The translations under genes and the position numbers were made by a program. A stretch of 64,000 nt of DNA from Labilibaculum euxinicum (GTDB lineage: Bacteria > Bacteroidota > Bacteroidia > Bacteroidales > Marinifilaceae): assembly GCF_009795715.1 (NCBI RefSeq), contig NZ_WTCR01000010.1, positions 124,001-188,000 of the forward strand, read 5' to 3'. The notes beneath the pieces were generated by a model. It made no database searches. It saw only the letters and a list, made by a program, of their open reading frames with translations, and was not told the origin of the DNA. Numbering within the stretch: position 1 is the first letter of the stretch; the number at the start of each line of letters is the position of its first letter. Below, piece by piece: positions 26,390 to 35,020 of the stretch.

Positions 26390-27580
26390 TTACTCAATTA
26401 CTTTTAATTCTTTTCCAATTTTAATGAAAGCAGCCAAAGCTTTATCCAAATGCTCTTTTGTATGCGCAGCAGAAAGTTGAATTCTTATTCTTGCTTGTCC
26501 TTTCGCTACAACCGGATAATAAAATCCGATCACATAAATACCTTCTTCCAATAATTTAGCTGCAAACTGCTGCGATAGAACTGCATCGTACAACATCAAA
26601 GCATTAATAGCCGACTCTGATGGTTTTACATCAAAACCTGCGGCCAATAATCTTTCTCTGAAATATTTAGAATTTGAAATTACCTTATCGCGTAATTCTG
26701 TAGATTCGGTCAACATTTCGAACACCGCTAATGAAGCTCCTACAATTACTGGAGAAAGCGAGTTTGAGAATAAATACGGACGGGATCTTTGACGCAACAT
26801 ATCGATAATTTCTGCTTTACCAGTTGTAAATCCGCCTAAAGCTCCACCCAATGCTTTTCCTAACGTACTTGTGATAATATCAACACGATCCATACAATTA
26901 TGGTATTCGTGAGTTCCCCGGCCGGTATCACCAATAAAACCGGAAGCATGACTATCATCAACCATCACTAATGCATTGTACTTATCAGCCAAATCACAAA
27001 TTTCATTCAGTTTCGCAATATCTCCATCCATTGAGAAAACTCCGTCGGTAACAATTATACGAAAACGCTGTGCCTGAGAGATCTTTAACTGGGCCTCCAA
27101 GTCTTCCATATCAGCATGTTTGTAACGATATCTGGCCGCTTTACACAAACGAACCCCGTCAATAATCGAAGCATGATTCAACTCATCAGAAATAATCGCA
27201 TCTTCCTTGTCGAATAATGGTTCAAAAACGCCGCCGTTTGCATCAAAAGCTGCTGCGTACAATATAGTATCTTCAGTTCCGAAGAAAGTCGCAATCTTTT
27301 CTTCCAATTCTTTATGAATATCGGTTGTACCACAAATAAAACGAACAGACGACATTCCATATCCATGCGACTTTAAAGCTTTTGAAGCTCCCTCCATAAC
27401 CCGAGGATTGGAAGACAAACCCAGATAGTTATTCGCACAAAAATTTAATACTGTTTTACCAGTATTTACTTTAATTTCTGCACCTTGTGGAGTTGTTATA
27501 ACTCTTTCGTTTTTATACAAGCCGGCATCTTTAATAGACTGAATTTCCTCTGCCAAATAATCTTTGAATTTTCCGTACAT
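26390..27580 (-). CDS. kbl: Glycine C-acetyltransferase (2-amino-3-ketobutyrate CoA ligase)
   Basis: The protein has 396 residues, matching the E. coli enzyme in length. It is an alpha-oxoamine synthase of fold type I with [19 protein letters not shown] at the start, the glycine-rich [28 protein letters not shown], and the PLP lysine in [14 protein letters not shown]. It cleaves 2-amino-3-ketobutyrate with CoA to glycine and acetyl-CoA, the second step of threonine breakdown. The partner threonine dehydrogenase (tdh) is not in this window. The closest alternative is serine palmitoyltransferase, but the VRFICGT block favours Kbl. Confidence 0.92.
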   Translation of the reverse strand: MYGKFKDYLAEEIQSIKDAGLYKNERVITTPQGAEIKVNTGKTVLNFCANNYLGLSSNPRVMEGASKALKSHGYGMSSVRFICGTTDIHKELEEKIATFFGTEDTILYAAAFDANGGVFEPLFDKEDAIISDELNHASIIDGVRLCKAARYRYKHADMEDLEAQLKISQAQRFRIIVTDGVFSMDGDIAKLNEICDLADKYNALVMVDDSHASGFIGDTGRGTHEYHNCMDRVDIITSTLGKALGGALGGFTTGKAEIIDMLRQRSRPYLFSNSLSPVIVGASLAVFEMLTESTELRDKVISNSKYFRERLLAAGFDVKPSESAINALMLYDAVLSQQFAAKLLEEGIYVIGFYYPVVAKGQARIRIQLSAAHTKEHLDKALAAFIKIGKELKVIE

Positions 27581-27634
27581 GAGTGTTTGTTGTTTATATG
27601 TGTTAGGTGTTTAATATGTTTCTAAATTCCAAGC

Positions 27635-27642
27635 CAAAATTA
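27635..27642 (-). promoter_or_regulatory. Candidate promoter box of kbl
   Basis: CAAAATTA on the plus strand reads TAATTTTG on the minus strand, matching TAnnTTTG. It lies about 55 bp upstream of the kbl start codon. No well-placed TTG element accompanies it. Confidence 0.4.
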
Positions 27643-27855
27643 CAATAAAATTTCGCTTCTGAGTTTTTCAAAAACTGTTTTTTTGTTGTTGATTATTATC
27701 AAATTCCGTTTTTAACCAAATAATTTTCCTTTCAGACCAACTCATCCTGCAAAACTCAATCCTTGAAAAACAATCATATAGCCATTACGTACAGATAGCA
27801 ACAAGTCAAATTCAGATTAAAAAATCATTTTTTTGAAAAAATATTCCGGCAGATG

Positions 27856-27886
27856 TTGTATTATTGAACAAATCCTATTAGTTTTG
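27856..27886 (+). promoter_or_regulatory. Promoter of the tRNA-Asn cluster
   Basis: TTG at 27856-27858, a 20 bp spacer, then TAGTTTTG at 27879-27886. It lies about 65 bp upstream of the first tRNA-Asn. Confidence 0.65.
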
Positions 27887-27951
27887 CATCGCAATTTTCC
27901 TCCAGAATGTACGTCATTCGTGCAACTCAGAAGAAAATTTGGAAGTTATAC

Positions 27952-28025
27952 TCCTTCTTAGCTCAGTTGGTTAGAGCATCTGACTGTTAATCAGAGGGTC
28001 CTAGGTTCAAGTCCTAGAGAGGGAG
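27952..28025 (+). tRNA. tRNA-Asn (anticodon GTT), copy 1
   Basis: A 74-nt cloverleaf: acceptor TCCTTCT pairs with AGAGGGA (one G-T wobble). The anticodon stem TCTGA/TCAGA encloses loop CTGTTAA, giving anticodon GTT. The T stem CTAGG/CCTAG encloses TTCAAGT. Discriminator G; CCA not encoded. It is the first of three identical copies. Confidence 0.97.
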
Positions 28026-28073
28026 CAAAAAAAAAGCAAGCTAAATGCTTTTAAAACAATTTTAGCAGAGTAT

Positions 28074-28147
28074 TCCTTCTTAGCTCAGTTGGTTAGAGCA
28101 TCTGACTGTTAATCAGAGGGTCCTAGGTTCAAGTCCTAGAGAGGGAG
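28074..28147 (+). tRNA. tRNA-Asn (anticodon GTT), copy 2
   Basis: Identical over all 74 nt to copy 1, with anticodon GTT in loop CTGTTAA. It is probably processed from the same primary transcript, since no promoter box is present in the spacer before it. Confidence 0.97.
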
Positions 28148-28194
28148 CAAAAAAAAGCAAGCTAAATGCTTTCAAAACAATTTTAGCAGAGTAT

Positions 28195-28268
28195 TCCTTC
28201 TTAGCTCAGTTGGTTAGAGCATCTGACTGTTAATCAGAGGGTCCTAGGTTCAAGTCCTAGAGAGGGAG
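28195..28268 (+). tRNA. tRNA-Asn (anticodon GTT), copy 3
   Basis: Identical over all 74 nt to copies 1 and 2. It is the last of the array and is followed directly by an intrinsic terminator at 28272-28309. Confidence 0.97.
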
Positions 28269-28271
28269 CAG

Positions 28272-28309
28272 AAAGCCATCCATTGCGGATGGCTTTTTCT
28301 TTTTTTAGA
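28272..28309 (+). terminator. Intrinsic terminator of the tRNA-Asn array
   Basis: AAAGCCATCC and GGATGGCTTT form a perfect 10 bp stem with loop ATTGC, followed by a long T-rich tract. Confidence 0.92.
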
Positions 28310-28346
28310 TACTCCGATCCAAAATTTTCATCTATTTTTGTTGGAA

Positions 28347-29108
28347 TTGAAAAAATTCTACGCTTTGAAACACTATTCATTACCCATATGTCTTTTTTTG
28401 ATCCTGCTTTTAAGTATCCCAACTCATGGATATGCTCAGGTAAAAATTGATACTACAGTTACATTTCCTAAAACCCGGCTAAATCCTGGATTAGGCAAAA
28501 GGGTTTTTAATAAAGAAAATCTATTGGTGTTTGGTGGATTATTAGGCACTTCATTTCTACTCGACGAATGGTCGAACAAACGCCTGAAATTAAATCAAAA
28601 TTCCTTTTTAGATTCCTACACCAATATCTTTAATGAATTTGGTGAGAAGAAATACATTGCTCCTGCCACATTTGCGACCTGGATTATTGGCACAGCAATT
28701 AAGGATGAAAGGCTTTCAACTACTGCGCTCAACTCAGGAAAAGCTTTAATCACTGCCGCAATCTTAACCGAAGGCACAAAAATAATAGCCGGTCGCTCCA
28801 GACCATCCTTAAACAGAGGAAATATGCATTTTAATGCTTTTGGAGGAACCAGCAACGAAACAAAATCATTCCCTTCCGGACACGCTTTTGTATCCTGGGC
28901 AGTATTCACTCCTTTTGCCGAAGAATACAGCAAGTGGATCTACGCGATTCCAGCCTCCGTGAGCTTTGCAAGAATGTACCGAAACAAACATTGGTTTTCC
29001 GATGTTGTTTTAGGAGGAGGAATTGGCTATTTTGCAGGCCTTTATTTTCACAAAAGAAAAAACCAATCTGTCATTTTCGATGGAAATGGAATTGTAATCA
29101 AATTTTAA
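28347..29108 (+). CDS. PAP2 superfamily phosphatase, secreted
   Basis: The product has 253 residues if the TTG at 28347 is the start, giving (M)KKFYALKHYSLPICLFLI, an excellent signal peptide ending in YAQ. No in-frame ATG precedes the signal core; TTG codons at 28338 and 28341 are alternatives. The three PAP2 motifs are complete: KIIAGRSRP, FPSGHAF and SFARMYRNKHWFSDVVLGG. Family members are acid phosphatases or lipid phosphatases such as undecaprenyl-pyrophosphate or phosphatidylglycerophosphate phosphatase. The exported, non-polytopic N-terminus and the three motifs suggest action at or near the periplasmic membrane face. Substrate is unknown. Confidence 0.88.
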   Translation: MKKFYALKHYSLPICLFLILLLSIPTHGYAQVKIDTTVTFPKTRLNPGLGKRVFNKENLLVFGGLLGTSFLLDEWSNKRLKLNQNSFLDSYTNIFNEFGEKKYIAPATFATWIIGTAIKDERLSTTALNSGKALITAAILTEGTKIIAGRSRPSLNRGNMHFNAFGGTSNETKSFPSGHAFVSWAVFTPFAEEYSKWIYAIPASVSFARMYRNKHWFSDVVLGGGIGYFAGLYFHKRKNQSVIFDGNGIVIKF

Positions 29109-29142
29109 CCAAACAAATTCATACAACCCAAAACCCAATATT

Positions 29143-30585
29143 ATGAGCTTAACAAGTGTCTTTAAAAAATTCCCGAAAACCTTTTGGGTTGCAAACTCTA
29201 TAGAACTATTCGAAAGATGGGCATGGTATGGTTTTTTCATGCTTTTTGCAAATTACCTTACCGGATCAACTGACATCGGCGCACTAGGTTTATCTCAGGC
29301 AGAAAAAGGAACGATTATGGGAGTGGGAACAGGAATTCTGTATTTCCTTCCTGTAATTACAGGTGCAATAGCCGACAAATACGGATACAAGCTGGTTTTA
29401 GCTATTTCATTTGTTATTTACAGCACTGCATTTATAGCACTTCCTCTTTTTGACACATTTGCCGGAGTATTTGCCATGTACCTTTATTTAGCATTAGGTG
29501 CCGCACTTTTTAAACCTATTATTTCAGCGACGGTTGCAAAAACTACCAACGAAGAAACCTCATCGATTGGCTTTGGAATTTTTTATATGATGGTTAATAT
29601 TGGTGCATTTATTGGACCATTAGTTACTCTTGCTTACAAAGACAGTGGATACACAACCGTTTTTTACATATCTGCCGGTATCATTTTAATCAATTTTATT
29701 CTGATATTATTTTACAAGGAGCCGGAGCGTGAAGTTAAAAATGAATCCATTGGAGCCGCAATCGCTACTGTATTCAGCAATATTGGCAAAGCCCTCAGCG
29801 ATGTTAAGTTTGTAATTTTCCTTCTTTTGGTTGCTGCATTTTGGAGTATGTACTATCAATTATTCTTCACGTTGCCAGTATTTATTGCCCAATGGGTAGA
29901 CACTTCAAGCGTCTATCACTTTTTCGAAAGCTTTATGCCTGCGGTAACCGAAACTTATGGAACTAACGGTCAAATGGACGCAGAATTCATCACGAATTTC
30001 GATGCCATGTTTATTATTATCTTCCAGATTGTCATCTCTACAATTGTAATGAGATGGAAACCTCTGCAGGCAATGATGGGCGGAATTCTTATCTGTACAA
30101 TTGGAATGGGACTCACCCTGCTAACACAAAACGTTCTTTTTGTAATTCTTGCAATCTTCATCTTCTCGGTTGGGGAAATGGCCAGTTCTCCAAAAATTAC
30201 CGAATACATTGGGCGAATAGCTCCCAAGGATAAAGTTGGACTTTATATGGGATGCTCATTTTTACCCGTATTTGCAGGTAGTACAATAGGTGGTGTTATC
30301 TCTGGAAATATTTATGGAAGCATGTCCGACAAAGTAACTTTAATGATTCGCGAAGTTACTGCAAGAGGACTGCAAATTCCTGAAATATCCAAGGATTTTA
30401 GTGCAACTGATTATTTCAACAAAGCCGGTGAACTTATGGGAATGGATCAAAACCAGCTCACTCAGTATCTTTGGAATACCTATAACCCTTCTAATATTTG
30501 GTATGTGATACTAGCCATCGGATTTTTCTCAGTTACTGCTCTCTATTTTTACGATAGATTACTACTGAACAAAAAAGCGCAATAA
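29143..30585 (+). CDS. POT/PTR2-like major facilitator transporter
   Basis: The protein has 480 residues with about twelve membrane segments. The motif ELFERWAWYGFF resembles the ExxERFxYYG signature of proton-coupled oligopeptide transporters, and FGIFYMMVNIGAFIGPLV resembles the second PTR2 signature. A soluble insert around 255-285 (VDTSSVYHFFESFMPAVTET) and another near 395-445 are unusual for POT. It probably imports di- or tripeptides with protons, but a more distant MFS substrate is possible. It lies 34 bp after the PAP2 gene and is followed by a terminator. Confidence 0.85.
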   Translation: MSLTSVFKKFPKTFWVANSIELFERWAWYGFFMLFANYLTGSTDIGALGLSQAEKGTIMGVGTGILYFLPVITGAIADKYGYKLVLAISFVIYSTAFIALPLFDTFAGVFAMYLYLALGAALFKPIISATVAKTTNEETSSIGFGIFYMMVNIGAFIGPLVTLAYKDSGYTTVFYISAGIILINFILILFYKEPEREVKNESIGAAIATVFSNIGKALSDVKFVIFLLLVAAFWSMYYQLFFTLPVFIAQWVDTSSVYHFFESFMPAVTETYGTNGQMDAEFITNFDAMFIIIFQIVISTIVMRWKPLQAMMGGILICTIGMGLTLLTQNVLFVILAIFIFSVGEMASSPKITEYIGRIAPKDKVGLYMGCSFLPVFAGSTIGGVISGNIYGSMSDKVTLMIREVTARGLQIPEISKDFSATDYFNKAGELMGMDQNQLTQYLWNTYNPSNIWYVILAIGFFSVTALYFYDRLLLNKKAQ

Positions 30586-30627
30586 ACTACAAGTAAGAAC
30601 TCTATTAAAAGAGATTCTAAAATACGC

Positions 30628-30654
30628 AATCCCACTCCGGTGGGATTTTTTTGT
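30628..30654 (+). terminator. Intrinsic terminator of the POT transporter
   Basis: AATCCCAC and GTGGGATT enclose TCCG, followed by seven Ts. Confidence 0.92.
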
Positions 30655-30828
30655 CTTTTTCATCAAAACTATTGAGATTAATTAAGGTCTTCTGCATTAT
30701 ATTTTATAATTTGCAGGCGAAGTAAATCAACAAATAGAGTCACTTTTTGCTGATTTATTCGTACAGTAAAAACCACTCAACCATTTTATGCTACTCAACC
30801 AAATTAATAACATGTTAAGGCATATTAT

Positions 30829-32568
30829 ATGATAAGAACTCTACACGTAAAAATTTTATTTTTCCTCTCTGTTTTTGTTGCATTTGCGCTTTCGGCAACA
30901 GCTCAGACCTCTATTGAAGAATACTACCAAAATGCTGCCGGAAAAACAGGTGATGAATTGAAGACTGCATTGCATTCGATTATTAGAAATCATACCGAAC
31001 TGCCTTACACAACTAAGGATGCCGGTGACCAATACAATGTTTGGGAAGCTCTTAAAATAACGGATGAAGATCCAACTAATACAGACAATATTCTTCTAAT
31101 TTATACTGGAAGAAGTGAAGTGAAAACAAGACAAGATGATGGAGTAAGTAATGATCCTGATTCATGGAACAGAGAACACATCTGGGCTAAATCGCATGGC
31201 GATTTTGGAACGGAGCGTGGGGCTGGAACCGACATTCACCACCTTAGGGCCTGCGACCGAAGTGTAAATACTGATCGAAGCAATAAGTTTTTTGACAATG
31301 GCGGAACGGTTCATTCCGAAGCTGCAGAATGCAAGTTTGATGGAGACTCATGGGAACCACGCGATGCTGTAAAAGGCGATATTGCCAGAATGATATTGTA
31401 CATGGCAGTTTGTTACGAAGGCGAAAATGGTGATCCTGATTTGGAAATGACCAACGACATGACCTACAGTATGGTTAATTACTCAGCTCCTTTCTTTGGT
31501 AAACTATCCACCTTATTAGTCTGGAATACACAGGATCCGGTTGACGAAGCCGAAAAAGCAAGAAACGAAAAGGTTTATACGATTCAGGGCAACAGAAATC
31601 CTTTTATTGATTATCCCGAATGGGCTGACGAAATCTGGCCACCCGATACCGAGAGTCCTGCTATCACTGAATTATCTCCTGTCAATAATTCTATTGGTGT
31701 TTCTTTAACCGCAAATCTTATTATCAAATTCAACGAAGATATAAAAGAAGGAACAGGCAGTGTTACCATCAAAAGATACAATGACGAAACAACTTTTGAA
31801 ACACTAACAATTCCAAGTGCCAGATTAACTTATTCAGGCAATCAGCTATTAATAAACTCCGAAGCCAAATACGAAGAAGGAGTTAGATACTATGTCGTTA
31901 TTGATAACGGCGTAGTAACCGATGCTTCCTCGAATGCTTTTGATGGGATTTCAGACAAAACGATATGGAATTTCACAGCAACCTACACCCCTCCTGTAAT
32001 TACCGAATTCACACCGGCTGATAAGAGTGAAAATATTCCAATAAGCACCAATTTAAAAATTACATTTGATAAAGAGGTACAAGCTGGAAATGGTTCAATT
32101 CGCATCCTTACCAATGGAAGTGAAACAGCAATTGCAGCTTCCGACGCTTTGGTAACCTATAACGGCACACAAGTTAGTATTGATTTATCAGATGATCTGG
32201 AAACAGGAACCGAATACTACATTAACATTGATAATAATGCATTTGTAAGTGCTCAGGATATAGCTTTTGCTGGCATTAGCACCCCTACAGACTGGTCTTT
32301 TACTACAGAAAATCCTACCGGAATTGATGACGTATATACTGATGGAATTCCATCTTTTTACCCTAACCCTGCTGTGAACGAAATTCGACTGAAAAATATG
32401 AATGATGTAGAATCGATGTATATCTCGAACTTAACCGGGCGAAATATCATGGAAATAAAATCACCTGATACACGAATCTCCATTAGCAAATTGCCAAAAG
32501 GGATGTATTTTGTGACCTTTGTTACTTTCGACGGAAAACGAATTACCAAAAAATTACTAAAACAATAA
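30829..32568 (+). CDS. Secreted endonuclease I with two Ig-like domains and T9SS sorting domain
   Basis: The protein has 579 residues. It has a signal peptide (ILFFLSVFVAFALSATAQ), then an endonuclease I domain (about 40-270) with the catalytic block SWNREHIWAKSHGDFG and GTDIHHLRACDRSVNTDRSN, which carries the catalytic histidine and metal-binding residues. Two SbsA-type Ig-like domains follow (about 280-385 and 386-490; each with LSPVNNSIGVS/FTPADKSENIP openings). The last 75 residues are a type A T9SS sorting domain (FYPNPAVNEIRLKNM ... KGMYFVTF ... KKLLKQ). It should be secreted and cut extracellular DNA or RNA. Confidence 0.95.
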   Translation: MIRTLHVKILFFLSVFVAFALSATAQTSIEEYYQNAAGKTGDELKTALHSIIRNHTELPYTTKDAGDQYNVWEALKITDEDPTNTDNILLIYTGRSEVKTRQDDGVSNDPDSWNREHIWAKSHGDFGTERGAGTDIHHLRACDRSVNTDRSNKFFDNGGTVHSEAAECKFDGDSWEPRDAVKGDIARMILYMAVCYEGENGDPDLEMTNDMTYSMVNYSAPFFGKLSTLLVWNTQDPVDEAEKARNEKVYTIQGNRNPFIDYPEWADEIWPPDTESPAITELSPVNNSIGVSLTANLIIKFNEDIKEGTGSVTIKRYNDETTFETLTIPSARLTYSGNQLLINSEAKYEEGVRYYVVIDNGVVTDASSNAFDGISDKTIWNFTATYTPPVITEFTPADKSENIPISTNLKITFDKEVQAGNGSIRILTNGSETAIAASDALVTYNGTQVSIDLSDDLETGTEYYINIDNNAFVSAQDIAFAGISTPTDWSFTTENPTGIDDVYTDGIPSFYPNPAVNEIRLKNMNDVESMYISNLTGRNIMEIKSPDTRISISKLPKGMYFVTFVTFDGKRITKKLLKQ

Positions 32569-32588
32569 GTTGTAAAATTCTAGTTAAT

Positions 32589-32622
32589 TAAGACTGTTCT
32601 CGTATGGAACAGTCTTTTTTTT
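32589..32622 (+). terminator. Intrinsic terminator of the endonuclease gene
   Basis: AAGACTGTTC and GAACAGTCTT form a 10 bp stem followed by eight Ts. Confidence 0.92.
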
Positions 32623-32683
32623 GGGGTAGAGGACTCTAAATATCTTTAAGATCCGAAACAACCACCCCTCCTGATGGCGAACC

Positions 32684-32747
32684 GCCATGTGTACAGGTGG
32701 GAGACCACCACTCCCATACGTGGAAGGTCACCACCTGTACACATGGC
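32684..32747. repeat. Long inverted repeat with 17 bp perfect arms
   Basis: GCCATGTGTACAGGTGG (32684-32700) and its exact reverse complement (32731-32747) flank a 30-base centre containing CCACCACTCCCATACGTGG. A nested small hairpin ATGGCG/CGCCAT overlaps the left arm. The segment is more GC-rich than its surroundings and repeats ACCACC-like words. It sits between the converging endonuclease and HU-like genes and after the endonuclease terminator. It looks like an inserted palindromic element, possibly a dispersed repeat. Two short overlapping frames cross it and are not considered genes. Confidence 0.8.
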
Positions 32748-32784
32748 AGACTACCACGACGAAAGGTTTGAGTTTGTCATCAAT

Positions 32785-32814
32785 AAAAATCCGGACAGAT
32801 GGTTCTGTCCGGAT
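32785..32814 (-). terminator. Intrinsic terminator of the HU-like gene
   Basis: ATCCGGACAGA and TCTGTCCGGAT form an 11 bp perfect stem with a TGGT loop; the minus strand then has five Ts. It lies just beyond the stop of the minus-strand gene at 32839. Confidence 0.85.
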
Positions 32815-32838
32815 AAAATGTATTCAATCTCAGTTGGT

Positions 32839-33552
32839 TTATTCTACAATCAGAACATGTTCAAAGGGTGTAGTTCTGGGCTCTTTTAGGGTAGAGTTAT
32901 TAGATGAATATTGTGTCACAATCTCTAAAATGTAATTACCTGCCGGCAGATCAGGAAGCATTACCATCAATTGTTTTGGCTCATTGGTTACGATTTGTTC
33001 ACATTTGCAGCGCGTATTGGTACCCTGATCTACCAGATAAACACCTACACCAGAATCGTCTCCTGCAATCTTAATTCTGTTTCCTTTAATAACAATTACA
33101 TTATTGGGCGTAATCGTGCTATCCTCTGCTTTAGTTAAATTGTCGATTACTTTCCCGATAACGGGCTCGGTAGTGGCAGCTCCAATAATCTCTACTTGTG
33201 TTTTCTTTAACTCTTCGCGCAAAGCAGTACTGCTGGTAAAAGATGCTGTAATGCGGTGCTCATTAGGATCGAAACGATCTGTTGCTCCGTGAAAAGCACC
33301 ATTTATACCAATATGGCTGTAACATACGCCTGTATTAATGCTATATCCCTCAACCAATTTAGAGACTTTAATCCGGTCGCTTCGATCGAGGATATTTAAA
33401 ATGGTTTCCTTTTGGTATTCGGTGCCTTCCTTTATCATAGCATCGGCGATATCGTTATTGCGGAGTGTACCCTGAGGCTTAACTTTTCCGTAGAAATCAT
33501 TGGGGTCGGGAGTCAACAGGTTATCGTATAACCATACATTTACTTTACTCAT
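32839..33552 (-). CDS. HU-like DNA-binding domain protein with DUF4469 C-terminus
   Basis: The protein has 237 residues and no signal peptide. Residues 1-125 match the HU-like/IHF-like domain found in Bacteroidota (VNVWLYDNLLTPDPNDFYGK, TLRNNDIADAMIKEGTEYQ, ILNILDRSDRIKVSKLVEGYS). Residues 130-237 form an Ig-like DUF4469 domain (TPNNVIVIKGNRIKIAGDDSG, LMVMLPDLPAGNYILEIVTQYS). The family is annotated as DNA-binding by homology, and a role in nucleoid or DNA handling is inference. It stands between a secreted nuclease and a TonB-receptor pair. Confidence 0.85.
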   Translation of the reverse strand: MSKVNVWLYDNLLTPDPNDFYGKVKPQGTLRNNDIADAMIKEGTEYQKETILNILDRSDRIKVSKLVEGYSINTGVCYSHIGINGAFHGATDRFDPNEHRITASFTSSTALREELKKTQVEIIGAATTEPVIGKVIDNLTKAEDSTITPNNVIVIKGNRIKIAGDDSGVGVYLVDQGTNTRCKCEQIVTNEPKQLMVMLPDLPAGNYILEIVTQYSSNNSTLKEPRTTPFEHVLIVE

Positions 33553-33706
33553 AATAATGTGATTTGATTAACTTTAATTAAAATAAGAAGTTCCGACACT
33601 TCCGTAAAAAAGTCAAGATCTGAGCCGTTAAATTATTATGTTACTGAACAGGTTTGTCTGTTCGCCAATCAAAACATCTACTCTGCATACAGTCTAAGCA
33701 ATGGAC

Positions 33707-33741
33707 ATAAAAAAAGCCCGAATCCATAAGGATTCGGGCTT
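33707..33741 (-). terminator. Intrinsic terminator of the TonB receptor-lipoprotein operon
   Basis: AAGCCCGAATCC and GGATTCGGGCTT form a 12 bp perfect stem, followed on the minus strand by seven Ts. Confidence 0.92.
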
Positions 33742-33760
33742 AGTATTATATTCTTTTCTG

Positions 33761-34987
33761 TTAAATATCTTCAACAGCTTCAAGTATCACTGTTTTATCA
33801 GTTACTCCAGCATTATAATATTTGTAAGTAACAGAATAAACCTGACCTACAGCCACCTCATAATTGTTTTTGATAATCTTAGCAATTTTTTCAAGAACAA
33901 CAGCTTCTTCTTCATCGAAGTTACCATACTGACTGTTACCAACAAAAGCATAATCTTCATAAACCAAAGTAAAAGTTACAGTTGGGGCCTTCTCCGACTT
34001 CACAAATTTGATTGGAGGAACAAACAACCATGTTTTATCTTTGTAAGCAACCAAAGAAGATGCTTCAACAGTACTTTGATAAGCAACCCACACTCCTTTA
34101 GTTAAAGTATATTCAACAGCTTTTGTTTCTGTCACACCATCACCAGCATAATACTTGTAAATCGGTGTAATTTTATTTCCTTCTAAAGCAAAAGGAAATT
34201 TAAAACTAAGGAAGTTTGGTAAATAATCAGCAGGAACAATAGAACTTGAGAAGTTGTTGTATTTACCTGGTTGGTTAGAACCTGTTCCCATTTCATCGTA
34301 ATCCGCAGTAGTCAGTTCATAAATCATTACATCACCAGGAATAGCCGGAGCAACTTTATCAGATTTAGTCCAAACAGAACCATCAAAAGCCCAAAATTCA
34401 GTAACCATAGAAGTTGATGAACCATTGTAATATTTGTAAGTTACAGCTAGCTCATAACCATCAGCAGCATCAGGATATTTAGTCAATAAAAAGTTAGGTA
34501 AATAATCAGAAGCTTTTACTGTAGCATCAAAATTATTGTATTTACCAGGCTCCCCAGCTGCAGTTCCCATACTATCATAATCTGCTGTGGTTAGAGTATA
34601 AGAATCTATAGCTGCCAATACCTCAAGGTAATCAAGGTATTCTCCAACATAAGACAAACTACCTCTGTAAAAATTATAATTTATGGTATATTCAGAACCG
34701 GCCTCACCATAGACCTTCATATTTGTTAATACTTCAGGTAAATTATCTGCCGCAGTTGCCGAACTCGAAAAATTCATGTGACCGCTAACACTAGAGTTAC
34801 TGGATAATGCATAATCAGCATCAGTCAAAGTATATCCTGTTTCTAACAATACTTTATCTGAGAAAAATTTCGCATCTGCTACAGCATCAGCATTCGCTTC
34901 ATCTACTTCTTTGTAAGCATCTTCCATTGGGTCACAAGAAGTGAAAACCAAAGCAAGGAAGGAAGCCATATATAATAATTTCTTCAT
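33761..34987 (-). CDS. Surface lipoprotein built of four tandem repeats
   Basis: The protein has 408 residues. The signal ends in a lipobox (LALVFTSC followed by DPMED), consistent with a surface-exposed Bacteroidota lipoprotein. The rest consists of four repeats of about 80 residues starting near residues 51, 128, 222 and 334. Each opens with YTLTxxDY, has a central PGKYNNF-like turn (reduced to MNF or YGNF in the first and last), then LPNFL and a YKYYNG strand. Repeats 2 and 3 are closest. I do not recognise a named family. It follows the TonB receptor by 33 bp and is probably its cell-surface partner. Confidence 0.85.
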   Translation of the reverse strand: MKKLLYMASFLALVFTSCDPMEDAYKEVDEANADAVADAKFFSDKVLLETGYTLTDADYALSSNSSVSGHMNFSSSATAADNLPEVLTNMKVYGEAGSEYTINYNFYRGSLSYVGEYLDYLEVLAAIDSYTLTTADYDSMGTAAGEPGKYNNFDATVKASDYLPNFLLTKYPDAADGYELAVTYKYYNGSSTSMVTEFWAFDGSVWTKSDKVAPAIPGDVMIYELTTADYDEMGTGSNQPGKYNNFSSSIVPADYLPNFLSFKFPFALEGNKITPIYKYYAGDGVTETKAVEYTLTKGVWVAYQSTVEASSLVAYKDKTWLFVPPIKFVKSEKAPTVTFTLVYEDYAFVGNSQYGNFDEEEAVVLEKIAKIIKNNYEVAVGQVYSVTYKYYNAGVTDKTVILEAVEDI

Positions 34988-35020
34988 CTTTCAATTTTTT
35001 TTATTAAACAATAAGTCTGA

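Larger units (their letters stand above)
27581..27951. other. Divergent intergenic region between kbl and the tRNA-Asn cluster
   Basis: The 371 bp hold a minus-strand box TAATTTTG (complement at 27635-27642) likely for kbl, and a plus-strand promoter at 27856-27886 for the tRNAs. Between them is AT-rich sequence with no ORF or repeat that I can support. Confidence 0.6.
27952..28268 (+). repeat. Tandem array of three tRNA-Asn units (122 and 121 bp period)
   Basis: Three identical 74-nt tRNAs are separated by two spacers of 48 and 47 bp that differ by one A in a homopolymer and one T/C change. Each spacer holds an AAAAGCA / TGCTTTT (or TGCTTTC) hairpin-like pair. The near-identity of non-coding spacers indicates recent unit duplication. 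Confidence 0.9.

Noticed and set aside
27952-28268. Tandem repeats taken as a possible CRISPR-like array
   Set aside because: The repeated unit is a functional tRNA-Asn gene with conserved spacers; spacers are not unique and no cas genes are present.
28234-28422. Minus-strand frame antisense to tRNA-Asn copy 3
   Set aside because: It is the reverse complement of a tRNA, a terminator and the PAP2 signal peptide region.
32674-32935. Two overlapping short plus-strand frames across the long inverted repeat
   Set aside because: They are created by the repeat and run into the antisense of a real gene; composition is not protein-like.
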